Source: CALMEC01 sp964531025
Lineage (GTDB): Bacteria > Actinomycetota > Thermoleophilia > Miltoncostaeales > Miltoncostaeaceae
NCBI GenBank assembly: GCA_964531025.1
Contig: CAZHDY010000001.1
Location: 1,707,957-1,771,956, forward strand
Direction of reading: 5' to 3'
Length of the DNA: 64,000 nucleotides
A model generated the notes under the pieces. The model was not told the DNA's origin. It did no database searches and worked only from the letters and a program-made list of their open reading frames with translations. Both the position numbers and the translations under genes were made by a program. Of this stretch, positions 8,327 to 15,981 are shown piece by piece. Numbering within the stretch: the stretch's first letter is position 1; each line of letters begins with the position of its first letter.

Positions 8327-9736
8327 ATGAGACGTCGGCTCCTCTTCCGTCTGTGCGGTTTTACGGTGTTCCTTCTCGTGATTGGGACAGGAACCGCAAG
8401 CGCGGGGAGGTACGCCGTCCACGCATGTGGCACATCGTCTTCAGAGCGCAACGGTATGAACAACTCGTGGGAGGTCGCTTACGCGAACCCGACGGAGATC
8501 GTCGTGGCGCAAGATTGTCCTGCGGGTGCGTCCGCGCTGAGCGGGATGTATGCCGCGGCACCGGCTGATTCCGGGAGTGTGCCTCCTGGCGTGCGCGGTG
8601 AGTGGCGGTTCGTGTCACCTCCAGGCACCCAGATTGTGGCTGCTCGCTTGTTCGGCAGTCTTCAGACCGGTTTCGATGAGAACTGGCGAGCGTACATCCA
8701 GACTGACAAAGGCAATCTGCGCGTATGCAGCTTTCCGGTTTCAGGCGACATCTGTCAGAGCGGATCTGGTGGATTTCCGCTCACCGGTCCAGCTGTCGCG
8801 ACGTTCGATGGATTAGGTGCGACATATCTCGGGGTCGGGATCCAGTGCGAGGGAGCATCGTGTATCAACGGTGCCAACTATCCGATGGCATTCGCCACCG
8901 TGCACCAGGCGTCCGTCACATTGGAGGATCTCAGCGCACCGGTCATCGGGACGCCAAGCGGTCTGCTCACCGACGCGACGACCCCACACGCGGGCACCGT
9001 TGCGCTCACCACGGCGGTCTCCTCCGACCTCGGCGGCGGAGTGCGTCGCGTCAGACTTGTCGTTGATGGCACACCGTTGGGCGGCGGGTCACTGGTCGAC
9101 GCCACCTGCGACTTCACCTTCCGGCAACCCTGTCCCAGCACCCTGGCGCCACAGACGCTCGCGTTCGATACTCGAGCGGTGGCGGATGGTGTTCACTCCG
9201 TCGCAGTGCGCGTCGAAGACGCAGGTGGCAATACCACCGACACGTCGACGTGGACGATCCGGGTGCAGAACACGTCGTCAGCCGGACCGGGAGGCCCTGG
9301 CTCGGGAGGTCCGCCCGCGGTGGATCCACCGATCGTCTGGGTAGACACCGACAAGGACGGCATCCCTGATCACCTTGACCGGTGTTCGACTCAACTCGGC
9401 GGGGCGAACAACCACGGTTGCCCCCTTCACATCGACGGTCCGGTGCCCAAACGGACCAACGTCGTGGTGCCGACCGGGAAAGCCCGATATCACTCCGGCC
9501 ACCGTGCCGTGCTCGTTCCCGTACGCAGTCTTCCCTGGGCGCGAACCATCCTTGTGCGTGTTCGCAAGGGCAAGCAGGCGGCTCCTGCACGACTCGTTCG
9601 GGTACGGGCGAACAAGGGCATGGTCGTCATGCCGGTTCCTCGTGCGCTCCGCATCCCGACCCGGGTGGAGTGGCGACCGGTCGGTGAGAAACGCTGGCGA
9701 TGGCAGGCCGTTCCTCGTAGCGGGGGTCGTCGATGA
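8327..9736 (+). CDS. Secreted protein with VHACGT N-terminal domain, Ig-like and TSP3-like segments
   Basis: The protein is 469 aa. A signal peptide (residues 1-26, ending ASAG) precedes YAVHACGTSSSERNGMNNSWE, a start typical of a secreted family I associate with Thermoleophilia. A lectin-like beta region follows with cysteines paired by spacing (VCSF...DICQSG, QCEGASC). A bacterial Ig-like segment lies at about 205-315 (VRRVRLVVDGTPL...VEDAGGNTT), then a Gly/Pro linker. DTDKDGIPDHLDRC near 345 matches the calcium-binding thrombospondin type 3 repeat. The C-terminus is basic and ends in KRWRWQ. Its stop overlaps the next start. Confidence 0.7.
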   Translation: MRRRLLFRLCGFTVFLLVIGTGTASAGRYAVHACGTSSSERNGMNNSWEVAYANPTEIVVAQDCPAGASALSGMYAAAPADSGSVPPGVRGEWRFVSPPGTQIVAARLFGSLQTGFDENWRAYIQTDKGNLRVCSFPVSGDICQSGSGGFPLTGPAVATFDGLGATYLGVGIQCEGASCINGANYPMAFATVHQASVTLEDLSAPVIGTPSGLLTDATTPHAGTVALTTAVSSDLGGGVRRVRLVVDGTPLGGGSLVDATCDFTFRQPCPSTLAPQTLAFDTRAVADGVHSVAVRVEDAGGNTTDTSTWTIRVQNTSSAGPGGPGSGGPPAVDPPIVWVDTDKDGIPDHLDRCSTQLGGANNHGCPLHIDGPVPKRTNVVVPTGKARYHSGHRAVLVPVRSLPWARTILVRVRKGKQAAPARLVRVRANKGMVVMPVPRALRIPTRVEWRPVGEKRWRWQAVPRSGGRR

Positions 9737-10023
9737 GTTCGATCTCTGTCTCATCAAGTGTGACCTCGCGCGACGGAGGCCTGATCGCGGCATCCATCGG
9801 CGCGCCGGCGGCCGGACTGGCAATGGCAGTGAGCAACGAGAACCTGCTGATACCGCTCGTCCTCGGGGTCATCGTGCCGTTGCTCCTTGTGCTGCACGGG
9901 AGCATCAGGGTGGTGGCGTCAGAGCGTCGTTCCCTGGGCGTCTGGCTGTCGTTCGTGGTTCCGGGGGTGATGTTCACGACCGTGATGGCGTATCTCGTCA
10001 CGCGGCCGAGCCTTGTCGGATAG
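9733..10023 (+). CDS. Small two-TM membrane protein of the secretome operon
   Basis: The protein is 96 aa, with its start overlapping the previous stop (ATGA), so it is translationally coupled. Two hydrophobic helices are visible, about residues 41-56 (LLIPLVLGVIVPLLLVLHG) and 69-87 (VWLSFVVPGVMFTTVMAYLV), joined by a short basic loop (RVVASERRS). This predicts a hairpin in the membrane. The function is unknown. Its fixed position at the end of the sigma-protease-exoprotein run suggests a membrane partner, such as a regulator or export accessory, but this is only contextual. Confidence 0.65.
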   Translation: MSSISVSSSVTSRDGGLIAASIGAPAAGLAMAVSNENLLIPLVLGVIVPLLLVLHGSIRVVASERRSLGVWLSFVVPGVMFTTVMAYLVTRPSLVG

Positions 10024-10039
10024 GCGCCCGGTTCCTCGA

Positions 10040-10513
10040 TCAGTGCGCGTGCTTGTGCTGGCACTCCCAGCCCGCCGGCATGGCACCCGACTCGATGAAG
10101 GCGCGTAGCTCAGCCGACGCCCTGGCATGCAGGGTCGCGTCGGCCTCTGGGTAGAGGATCTGCTCCTCCTTCGGATTGTGTGCGCCGATCTGAGCCGCCA
10201 GGTCTGAGCACAGGCCCTTCACGCGGCGGTCTCGGCCGCCGGCCCGCACGAGGGGCTCGAGCCGCTCCATGATCTGCCACATACGGCCGTGCTCCAGCAG
10301 CATCACCATCACCGGGCCGAAGAACCCGCCGTCCTTGAGCGGCGGGAAGAGGAACGCCTCCTCCAGGTAGATGTGCCGCCGCAGCGCCGCCATGGCGTCA
10401 AGCATCGCGTCCACCGGGGGCTGCCCCGTCTCCAGGCCCGTGGTGAATGCCTCGATCCCGGCGTCGATGTCGTCGTGCTCGCGCTCCAGCGCCTCGGCCA
10501 ATGTCTCCGTCAT
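10040..10513 (-). CDS. Hemerythrin HHE-domain protein
   Basis: The protein is 157 aa, starting at MTETLAEALE behind GGGAGGGGG. Iron-ligand patterns of the hemerythrin four-helix bundle are visible: EREHDDID (first His/Asp), LRRHIYLEEAFLFPPL (His plus Glu pair), LLEHGRMWQIM and GAHNPKEEQILYPEAD. The C-terminus ends in the extra motif WECQHKHAH, which adds Cys/His residues after the core and could bind metal. A role in oxygen, NO or iron handling is likely for the family, but the specific role is unknown. It is a lone gene convergent with the secretome operon. Confidence 0.85.
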   Translation of the reverse strand: MTETLAEALEREHDDIDAGIEAFTTGLETGQPPVDAMLDAMAALRRHIYLEEAFLFPPLKDGGFFGPVMVMLLEHGRMWQIMERLEPLVRAGGRDRRVKGLCSDLAAQIGAHNPKEEQILYPEADATLHARASAELRAFIESGAMPAGWECQHKHAH

Positions 10514-10753
10514 CGGACCCCCTCCCGCGGTTTGCTCCAAGCCGATATAGAACAACTCTACGCTTAGGGTGCTCGAACGATCAACAGACATCACGACCGT
10601 CGTTCAGCCTGCACGTCGTCCGGCGAATGTGCGGGGCCGCTCGCAGCTCGGCGGCCCTCGAGACTCATGACGGTGTCACTGCGCGCTTGGCAGCGGATGA
10701 GGACAGAAGCGTGCAGGAAGAACTAGGCGTGCCACTTCCGTGTCGCCCGACCA

Positions 10754-10777
10754 GCCAGGACAGGCGCCCGTCCTGGC
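10754..10777. terminator. Hairpin downstream of the NrtR-type gene
   Basis: GCCAGGAC and GTCCTGGC form a perfect 8-bp stem around an 8-nt loop, 20 bp past the stop of the minus-strand regulator. No T-tract follows, so it is only a possible terminator. Confidence 0.45.
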
Positions 10778-10796
10778 CTTGAGATCGCTGGCCCGG

Positions 10797-11477
10797 CTAC
10801 TCCCGTGGGGGTCGCAGCACGGCGAACGGGTCGGTGACCTCCAGCTCGCGTGAGCGGAAGCGGAACTCCGCCGCCGGGCGGCCACCCCCGGCGCCTGACG
10901 GGCGCCGATCGCCGGTGGGCTCCAGTTCTCCCCGTCGCACGAGCACCCGCTGCAGGTTGGTCGCCGATACGGGGTGCCCCAGGGCCGCGCGGTAGATGTC
11001 GCGCAGCTCGCTCATGGTGAAGGTGGGAGGGGAGAGCGCGAAGCCGATGTTGGTGTACGACAGCTTGGCGCGCAGGCGCTCGCGCGCCGTGAGCACGATG
11101 TCCTCGTGGTCGAACGCCATCGTGGGATGGCCGTCCACCGGATGCCAGCGGGTGTCGTCCGGCAGGCTCGGGTCGAGATCGCTCGCGACCACGCCCATGT
11201 AGCCGGTCATCACCTCCCACGCGCCGGGATGGCGGGCCGGGTCGCTCCACGTGCCCAGCTGCTCCATATGGGCCACCTCGCGCAGGTCCACCTTCGTCGC
11301 GAGATGCCGTCGGATCGAGCGTTCCAGGTCCTCGTCCGGCGCCAGATATCCGCCGGGTAGCGCCCACTTCCCGGCCTCAGGCGGCTTGGCTCGCTGCCAC
11401 GCCAGCACCTGGAGGATGCCGTCGCGCACCTGGAAGATTGCAGCACTTGTGACCTGGGAGGGGGCGGGAAATTGCAT
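10797..11477 (-). CDS. nrtR: NrtR-type Nudix-like transcriptional regulator of NAD synthesis
   Basis: The protein is 226 aa starting at MQFPAPSQV. The N-terminal half is a Nudix fold (SAAIFQVRDGILQVLAWQR...GKWALPGGYL), but the Nudix box has lost the REx2EE glutamates (it reads SIRRHLATKVDL), as expected for a ligand sensor rather than a hydrolase. The C-terminal half (KLSYTNIGFALSPPTFTMSELRDIYRAALGHPVSATNLQRVLVRRGEL) is the winged-helix domain of the NrtR family. It is divergent from nadBCA with starts only 20 bp apart, which is the classical arrangement for a regulator of NAD genes. Longer starts at 11495/11498 would overlap nadB. Confidence 0.85.
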   Translation of the reverse strand: MQFPAPSQVTSAAIFQVRDGILQVLAWQRAKPPEAGKWALPGGYLAPDEDLERSIRRHLATKVDLREVAHMEQLGTWSDPARHPGAWEVMTGYMGVVASDLDPSLPDDTRWHPVDGHPTMAFDHEDIVLTARERLRAKLSYTNIGFALSPPTFTMSELRDIYRAALGHPVSATNLQRVLVRRGELEPTGDRRPSGAGGGRPAAEFRFRSRELEVTDPFAVLRPPRE

Positions 11478-11483
11478 GTCTGG

Positions 11484-11489
11484 TAAACT
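11484..11489 (+). promoter_or_regulatory. Candidate -10 box of leaderless nadB transcript
   Basis: TAAACT lies 8 bp before the nadB ATG at 11497, a spacing that would place transcription initiation at the start codon. No Shine-Dalgarno sequence is present, which supports a leaderless mRNA. Confidence 0.4.
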
Positions 11490-11496
11490 TCGCATC

Positions 11497-12930
11497 ATGT
11501 TTTCGACTGAAAGTCGCAAACTAGCGACCGAGCCCCGCAAAGGCAACCCTCCGATCATCGTCGTCGGAGCGGGTATCGCTGGTCTTCAGGCGGCCCTGAT
11601 TGCGGCTGAGCGCAGTGACGTGCTGCTCATCAGTGCCGGTGCGGTCGACCACTCCAACAGCTCGCGCGCCCAGGGCGGCATCGCCGCCGCCATCGGACCG
11701 GACGACTCGATCGCGCTCCACGAGGCCGACACCCACGCGGCCGGGCGCGGCCTCTGCCGGCCGAGCGCGGTCAGCATGCTCGTGGCCGAGGCACCCGAGC
11801 GCATCCAGGATCTGCGCGACCTCGGTGCCGACTTCGAGGACGACCTCGGTCTGGAGGGCGGCCACTCACGCAACCGCATCGTGCACGCGGGCGGTGCGGC
11901 CACCGGATCGCACGTCTCGCGCGTCCTCGCCGCCGCCGTGACGGCCACACCCCAGATCGATATCCAGACCGGCATCCGGGTACGCGGCATCTGGGTGGAG
12001 GACGGCGTCTGTGTCGGTGTCCTCACCGCCGAGGGGGGCATCGCGGGCAGCGCGACCATCCTCGCCACCGGCGGTGCCGGCGGCCTGTGGAGCCGCACCA
12101 CCAATGCGCCCACCGCGACCGGCGGTGGTATCGCCGCGGCCTACCACGCGGGTGCCGAGGTCGCCGACATGGAGTTCACGCAGTTCCACCCCACGGCGCT
12201 CGTCGGAACCTCGCTCCTTCTGTCGGAGGCCCTGAGGGGCGCCGGCGCCACGTTGCTCGACGACCGTGGCGAGCGCTTCGTCGAGGAGCTCGCGCCCCGC
12301 GACGTCGTGGCCCGTGCCATCAACGACCAGCCGGGACAGGTCACCCTCGACCTGCGCGCCATTGACCGCGCGCGGTTCAACGGGCTCATGGAGCAGGTGC
12401 AGGCCGAGTCGGGGCTCGACCCGGCCACGACGCCCATCCCTGTGTCACCGGCGGCCCACTACTTCATCGGTGGCATCGTCACCGACCTCGACGGGCAGAG
12501 CACGCTCGACCGGCTTTATGCGGCGGGTGAGTGCTCCACCACCGGCGTCCACGGCGCCAACCGGCTGGCATCCAACTCGCTGCTGGAGTGCCTGGTGTTC
12601 GGTCGCCGAGCGGCGCTTCACGCCACCGACCGCGAGCCGCTCACGGCACCCGCAGGCCCTCCGCCCGCCTTTGTCTCGGAACCGCCGCCCCCGCAGGAGG
12701 TGAAAGAGGCGCTGTGGCGCGACGCCGGCCTCGTGCGCTCGTCGGACCGGCTGCGCACTCTCACCCGCCTGCCGCACACCGTCGTGCGGCTGATCGCCGA
12801 AGCTGCGCTCATGCGCGAGGAGAGCCGGGGCGTGCACTACCGCAGCGACTTCGACACCGAGGACGACGCCTTCCGCAAGCACATCGTGCAGCGCGTGAAC
12901 CGCGAACCCGAACTCGTGGAGTGGGCATGA
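11497..12930 (+). CDS. nadB: L-aspartate oxidase
   Basis: The protein is 477 aa and oxidises L-aspartate to iminoaspartate, the first step of de novo NAD synthesis, using FAD. The dinucleotide-binding GAGIAG lies near residue 25, then SSRAQGGIAAAIGPDD, HAGGAATGSHVSRVL, the second FAD contact TGGAGGLW, the catalytic region EFTQFHPTAL, and YAAGECSTTGVHGANRLASNSLLECLVFG. All are standard for NadB and the related succinate dehydrogenase flavoproteins. The C-terminal helical domain is present but shorter than in E. coli. Its stop overlaps nadC by 4 bp (ATGA). The start at 11497 appears leaderless; 11476 is an alternative. Confidence 0.95.
   Translation: MFSTESRKLATEPRKGNPPIIVVGAGIAGLQAALIAAERSDVLLISAGAVDHSNSSRAQGGIAAAIGPDDSIALHEADTHAAGRGLCRPSAVSMLVAEAPERIQDLRDLGADFEDDLGLEGGHSRNRIVHAGGAATGSHVSRVLAAAVTATPQIDIQTGIRVRGIWVEDGVCVGVLTAEGGIAGSATILATGGAGGLWSRTTNAPTATGGGIAAAYHAGAEVADMEFTQFHPTALVGTSLLLSEALRGAGATLLDDRGERFVEELAPRDVVARAINDQPGQVTLDLRAIDRARFNGLMEQVQAESGLDPATTPIPVSPAAHYFIGGIVTDLDGQSTLDRLYAAGECSTTGVHGANRLASNSLLECLVFGRRAALHATDREPLTAPAGPPPAFVSEPPPPQEVKEALWRDAGLVRSSDRLRTLTRLPHTVVRLIAEAALMREESRGVHYRSDFDTEDDAFRKHIVQRVNREPELVEWA
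11500..11520. promoter_or_regulatory. Palindrome at the nrtR-nadB divergent start, candidate NrtR operator
   Basis: TTTTCGACTGAAAGTCGCAAA is a 21-bp dyad (arms TTTTCGACT and TTTGCGACT with one mismatch, 3-bp centre). It sits within the first codons of nadB and just upstream of the nrtR promoter, a position where a bound regulator could block both. Assignment to NrtR is inferred from location. Confidence 0.5.
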
Positions 12931-13778
12931 CCACCGTGGACGCCACGCTCACGGCCGACGCCATGCGCATCGTCGATCTGGCCCTCGAGGAGGACCTCGG
13001 ATCGGGTGATGTCACGAGCCTGGCCACGATTCCCGCCGATGTCACCTGCACGGCCACGCTCCTCGCCAAGGAGGAGGGCGTCGTGGCCGGCCTGCCGGTC
13101 GTCGCCGAGGTCTGCCGGCGCGTCGATCCGACCATTTCGGTGGAGCTGGTCGCCGCGGACGGAGACCGCATCACCGAGATCCCGACGGTGCTCGCCCGGC
13201 TGGAGGGACCCGCGCGCGGCATCCTGGCCGCCGAGCGGACCATCCTCAACCTCCTGGGGCGCCTCTGCGGGGTCGCCACCGCCACCCGCCGCTACGTCGA
13301 CGCGGTCGCCGGAACCGGCGCCGGAATCCTCGACACCCGCAAGACGCTGCCCGGCCATCGGCTGCTCGAGAAGTACGCCGTCGCCTGCGGCGGGGGTGTC
13401 AATCACCGGATCGGTTTGTACGACGCGATCCTCATCAAGGACAATCACCTGGACATCGCGGGCGGCGTCACGGCCGCGGTACAGGCGGCGCGGGCCGCAT
13501 ATCCGGACCTTAACCTCACGGTCGAGGTCGAAACGGACGATCAGCTCCGTGATGCGATCGACAGCGGAGCCCAGCGAATCATGCTCGACAACATGTCACC
13601 CGAGCGCATGCGGACGGCCGTAGCGCTCGTGGCAGGACGCGCCGAGGTCGAGGCCTCGGGCGGGATCACCCTCGACAACGTGCGGGAGGTGGCAGAGACG
13701 GGAGTCGATGTCATCTCGATCGGCGCGATCACCCATTCGGCCACCTGGCTGGACGTCTCACTGGAGGTACACCGATGA
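12927..13778 (+). CDS. nadC: Nicotinate-nucleotide diphosphorylase (quinolinate phosphoribosyltransferase)
   Basis: The protein is 283 aa and converts quinolinate plus PRPP to nicotinate mononucleotide. Family landmarks are visible: [11 protein letters not shown] at the N-terminus, [51 protein letters not shown] (substrate-binding Arg/Lys/His cluster), IKDNHL, and C-terminal [32 protein letters not shown]. The length is typical. It overlaps both neighbours by ATGA, so nadB-nadC-nadA should be translationally coupled. Confidence 0.96.
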   Translation: MTTVDATLTADAMRIVDLALEEDLGSGDVTSLATIPADVTCTATLLAKEEGVVAGLPVVAEVCRRVDPTISVELVAADGDRITEIPTVLARLEGPARGILAAERTILNLLGRLCGVATATRRYVDAVAGTGAGILDTRKTLPGHRLLEKYAVACGGGVNHRIGLYDAILIKDNHLDIAGGVTAAVQAARAAYPDLNLTVEVETDDQLRDAIDSGAQRIMLDNMSPERMRTAVALVAGRAEVEASGGITLDNVREVAETGVDVISIGAITHSATWLDVSLEVHR

Positions 13779-14710
13779 CGACTGCGGAAATCACTCTCAT
13801 CCAGGAGGAAGTACGCGCCCTGGCGCGTGAGCGCGGCGCGCTCCTCATCGCCCATAACTACCAGCTGCCCGAGGTCCAGGACGTCGCGGACTACGTCGGC
13901 GACTCGCTGGGGCTCTCCCGTCAGGCGGCGGCCACCGACAGTGAGGCCATCGTCTTCTGCGGGGTGCACTTCATGGCCGAGACCGCGAGCATCCTGTCGC
14001 CCGACAAGACCGTGCTCCTCCCCGACCTCGACGCCGGCTGCTCGCTGGCCGACTCCATCAACGCCGATCAGCTGCGCGCCTGGAAGGCCCAGCACCCCGG
14101 CGCCGTCGTCGTGAGCTACGTCAACACCACCGCCGAGGTGAAGGCCGAAAGCGACTACTGCTGCACCAGCGGCAATGCCAAGGCCGTCATCGAGGCCATC
14201 CCGGAGGACAAGGAGATCCTGTTCCTCCCCGACCAGTTCCTCGGCCTGTGGGTCGAGCGCATCACCGGTCGCAAGCTCAACAAGTGGCTCGGCGAGTGCC
14301 ACGTGCACGCCGCCATCCACCCCGACGACATCGACGAGGCGCGCGCGAAGCACCCCGGTGCCGAGCTGCTCGTGCACCCCGAGTGCGGCTGCGCCAGCAA
14401 GTGCATGGCCTTCGCCGACAACCGCACGCACATCCTCTCCACCGAGAAGATGGTCAGCTACTCGAAGGAGTCGAAGGCCGACACCTTCCTCGTCGCCACC
14501 GAGAACGGGATCATGCACCGTCTCGCGAAGGACGTCCCCGAGAAGCGTTTCGAGGCCGTCTCCGAGAAGAACATCTGCAAGTTCATGAAGATGATCACCC
14601 TCGAGAAGGTCCGGGATGCGCTGCGCGACTGGAAGTACGAGGTGAAGGTACCCGAGGACGTCGCCGACAAGGCGCGCCTGTCGATCGAGCGGATGATCGC
14701 GATCGGTTGA
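13775..14710 (+). CDS. nadA: Quinolinate synthase
   Basis: The protein is 311 aa. It is the [4Fe-4S] enzyme that condenses iminoaspartate with dihydroxyacetone phosphate to quinolinate. Substrate-binding [22 protein letters not shown] and the three cluster-cysteine regions are visible: [16 protein letters not shown] and [13 protein letters not shown], together with [13 protein letters not shown]. The gene order B-C-A puts it last in the operon, and a hairpin with a following T-run ends the unit. Confidence 0.96.
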   Translation: MTTAEITLIQEEVRALARERGALLIAHNYQLPEVQDVADYVGDSLGLSRQAAATDSEAIVFCGVHFMAETASILSPDKTVLLPDLDAGCSLADSINADQLRAWKAQHPGAVVVSYVNTTAEVKAESDYCCTSGNAKAVIEAIPEDKEILFLPDQFLGLWVERITGRKLNKWLGECHVHAAIHPDDIDEARAKHPGAELLVHPECGCASKCMAFADNRTHILSTEKMVSYSKESKADTFLVATENGIMHRLAKDVPEKRFEAVSEKNICKFMKMITLEKVRDALRDWKYEVKVPEDVADKARLSIERMIAIG

Positions 14711-14719
14711 GTCTCACCG

Positions 14720-14752
14720 CGTCGTCCCGGTGTTCGCGTCGGGACGACGATT
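14720..14752 (+). terminator. Rho-independent-like terminator of the nadBCA operon
   Basis: CGTCGTCCCG and CGGGACGACG form a perfect 10-bp stem with a 10-nt loop, followed by ATTT, starting 10 bp after the nadA stop. Confidence 0.75.
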
Positions 14753-14783
14753 TGGGTTCCGGGAGCCGCTCTTTGTCGGCGCT

Positions 14784-14949
14784 CGATGGTTGATTCCATG
14801 GGATCGTGGATGTGGGGTGCGTTCCCGGTGGATGCGGGGTGCCGCCGGGCGCCGAAGGGCATGCTGGTTCGCCTGTTCGAGTCGCCCGGTGGCGCATCCG
14901 CGCCGCCGGGGACACGCACCACGCCGCGAGATCGTGGAATCAACCATCT
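14784..14949. repeat. MITE-like palindromic repeat, copy 2 (166 bp)
   Basis: Terminal arms GATGGTTGATTCCA match perfectly as inverted repeats. The interior is homologous, in opposite orientation, to copy 1 at 1017-1180. The right end, CATCTAG, supplies the TAG stop codon of the adjacent small gene on the minus strand. The element lies between the nad terminator and the toxin-antitoxin genes. Confidence 0.8.
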
Positions 14950-15190
14950 AGGCGGCTGTCGGATGGGTTGCCGCGGCGATGGCTGCGACGAACGCGCCAT
15001 AGGCCAGGCGTTCTGCCTCTGCCTCGTCCGGGGCCTCGACAGCGGCGGCGAGCGCCAGCTTGTTCGGCGTGCGCAGAATGCAAGGATCGATGAGGAGGGC
15101 ATTCGCCATGGCGGCCTCCATGACGGCGTCCAACGCGTCGTCCGAGGCGAGGCCCGGGTACGGCATGGTGATGTCGACGTCGATGATCAT
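14948..15190 (-). CDS. Small partner of the HicA-like gene, putative antitoxin
   Basis: The protein is 80 aa, starting 4 bp after the HicA-like stop, so the two form a tight operon. It is acidic and alanine-rich (MIIDVDITMPYPGLASDD..., then EAPDEAEAERLAYGAFVAAIAAA). It has an N-terminal strand like the start of small antitoxins, but lacks the HicB partial RNase H signature and any obvious DNA-binding C-terminus. I do not recognise the family. The antitoxin role is inferred from position only. Its last codon and stop (TAG) overlap the end of the palindromic repeat, so insertion may have trimmed or fixed the C-terminus. Confidence 0.55.
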   Translation of the reverse strand: MIIDVDITMPYPGLASDDALDAVMEAAMANALLIDPCILRTPNKLALAAAVEAPDEAEAERLAYGAFVAAIAAATHPTAA

Positions 15191-15194
15191 GCGT

Positions 15195-15392
15195 TCATCC
15201 CTTGAATCCGTATTGACGTGCGTAGCGCAACGCCTGCCGCTTCCAATGTGGGCTGCTCGGAGTTGTCGCCAAGGTTAGCGTGCCCACCCCGTCGGGGGCA
15301 TAGGCGAAGTAGTGACCACCTCGTCGGTGCATGACTCGCCAGCCCTGGCGTTCGAGCTCCCGGACGAACTTCTTGACGTCTTTGTCGGCCAT
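15195..15392 (-). CDS. HicA-like mRNA interferase toxin
   Basis: The protein is 65 aa. KKFVRELERQGWRVMHRRGGHYFAYAPDG is the dsRBD-like core of HicA toxins, with the conserved GWxxxRxxGxH pattern (catalytic His near residue 27), followed by a strand and SPHWKRQALRYARQYG. HicA proteins cleave mRNA. The order toxin-first and partner-second matches hicAB loci, but the partner here is not a normal HicB. Confidence 0.75.
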   Translation of the reverse strand: MADKDVKKFVRELERQGWRVMHRRGGHYFAYAPDGVGTLTLATTPSSPHWKRQALRYARQYGFKG

Positions 15393-15574
15393 GCGAAGAA
15401 GCTAGGCCGAGTGCCTGTGACGACGCACCACCACTTCGTGTCGAGTGTGGGCCAACGGCGAACGACTCTCAGTCGACGACGCCGGGCGGTGTGGGACGGT
15501 GACGTGTCTGCGGGGAGACCACTGAAACGATTTCACACCGCCATCCAAGAGGCGACGGTGACTCGCCAATATAA

Positions 15575-15586
15575 GTGAGTAGTCAC
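15575..15586. promoter_or_regulatory. Inverted repeat upstream of hipB (GTGA-N4-TCAC)
   Basis: GTGAGTAGTCAC is a perfect dyad 45 bp before the hipB start, in an AT-richer stretch. With the second dyad at 15604-15617 it could form paired HipB operators. Confidence 0.4.
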
Positions 15587-15603
15587 GTTCTTTCCAAGTA
15601 GAT

Positions 15604-15617
15604 CACCAAAACTGGTG
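15604..15617. promoter_or_regulatory. Inverted repeat next to the hipB promoter (CACCA-N4-TGGTG)
   Basis: CACCAAAACTGGTG abuts TATTCT at 15618-15623, a possible -10 box 7 bp before the hipB ATG (15631). Binding here would autoregulate hipBA, as is usual for HipB proteins. Confidence 0.45.
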
Positions 15618-15630
15618 TATTCTTTTGGGC

Positions 15631-15981
15631 ATGGGATCGCGTTCGGCAGATGACGACGCCGCGCTTGCGGCCATCGGTCAGGGGGTGCGCCGTGCCCGGG
15701 TCGACGCCGGGCTCCGTCAGGCCGACCTCGCCGCCCGGGCGGGGGTGGGGGCCAACACCGTGAGCCGCATCGAGACCGGCCTGTCGGTCTCGACGGTGCT
15801 CCTGGTCCGCGTGCTCCGCGAACTCGGTCTGCTCGAGAGCCTCATCCGCATCTTCCCGTCCGAGGGGCTCTCTCCAGCCGAGGAGGCCGCTGTGCTCGCC
15901 GGACGCCGCAAACGGATGCGGGTCAGGAAGCCCGCCTCCGGGGACGATGAGACGCCGTGGCGTTGGGGTGACGAGAAGTGA
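15631..15981 (+). CDS. hipB: HipB-like XRE-family antitoxin/repressor
   Basis: The protein is 116 aa. The Cro/CI helix-turn-helix is clear: IGQGVRRARVDAGLRQADLAARAGVGANTVSRIETGLSV, residues about 14-52. A basic, disordered C-terminal tail (GRRKRMRVRKPASGDDETPWRW) follows. In HipBA systems this protein binds the operator and neutralises HipA. The stop overlaps the GTG start of hipA (GTGA). I chose the ATG at 15631 over a TTG at 15625 because it fits a leaderless start after TATTCT. Confidence 0.85.
   Translation: MGSRSADDDAALAAIGQGVRRARVDAGLRQADLAARAGVGANTVSRIETGLSVSTVLLVRVLRELGLLESLIRIFPSEGLSPAEEAAVLAGRRKRMRVRKPASGDDETPWRWGDEK

Noticed and set aside
10514..10796. Possible small gene between hemerythrin and nrtR
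   Set aside because: Frames there lack ribosome sites and change composition; only the hairpin at 10754 is supported.
15312..15578. Frame of 88 aa on the plus strand across the HicA-like gene
   Set aside because: It is antisense to a well-supported toxin gene, has no ribosome site and an implausible basic C-terminus.
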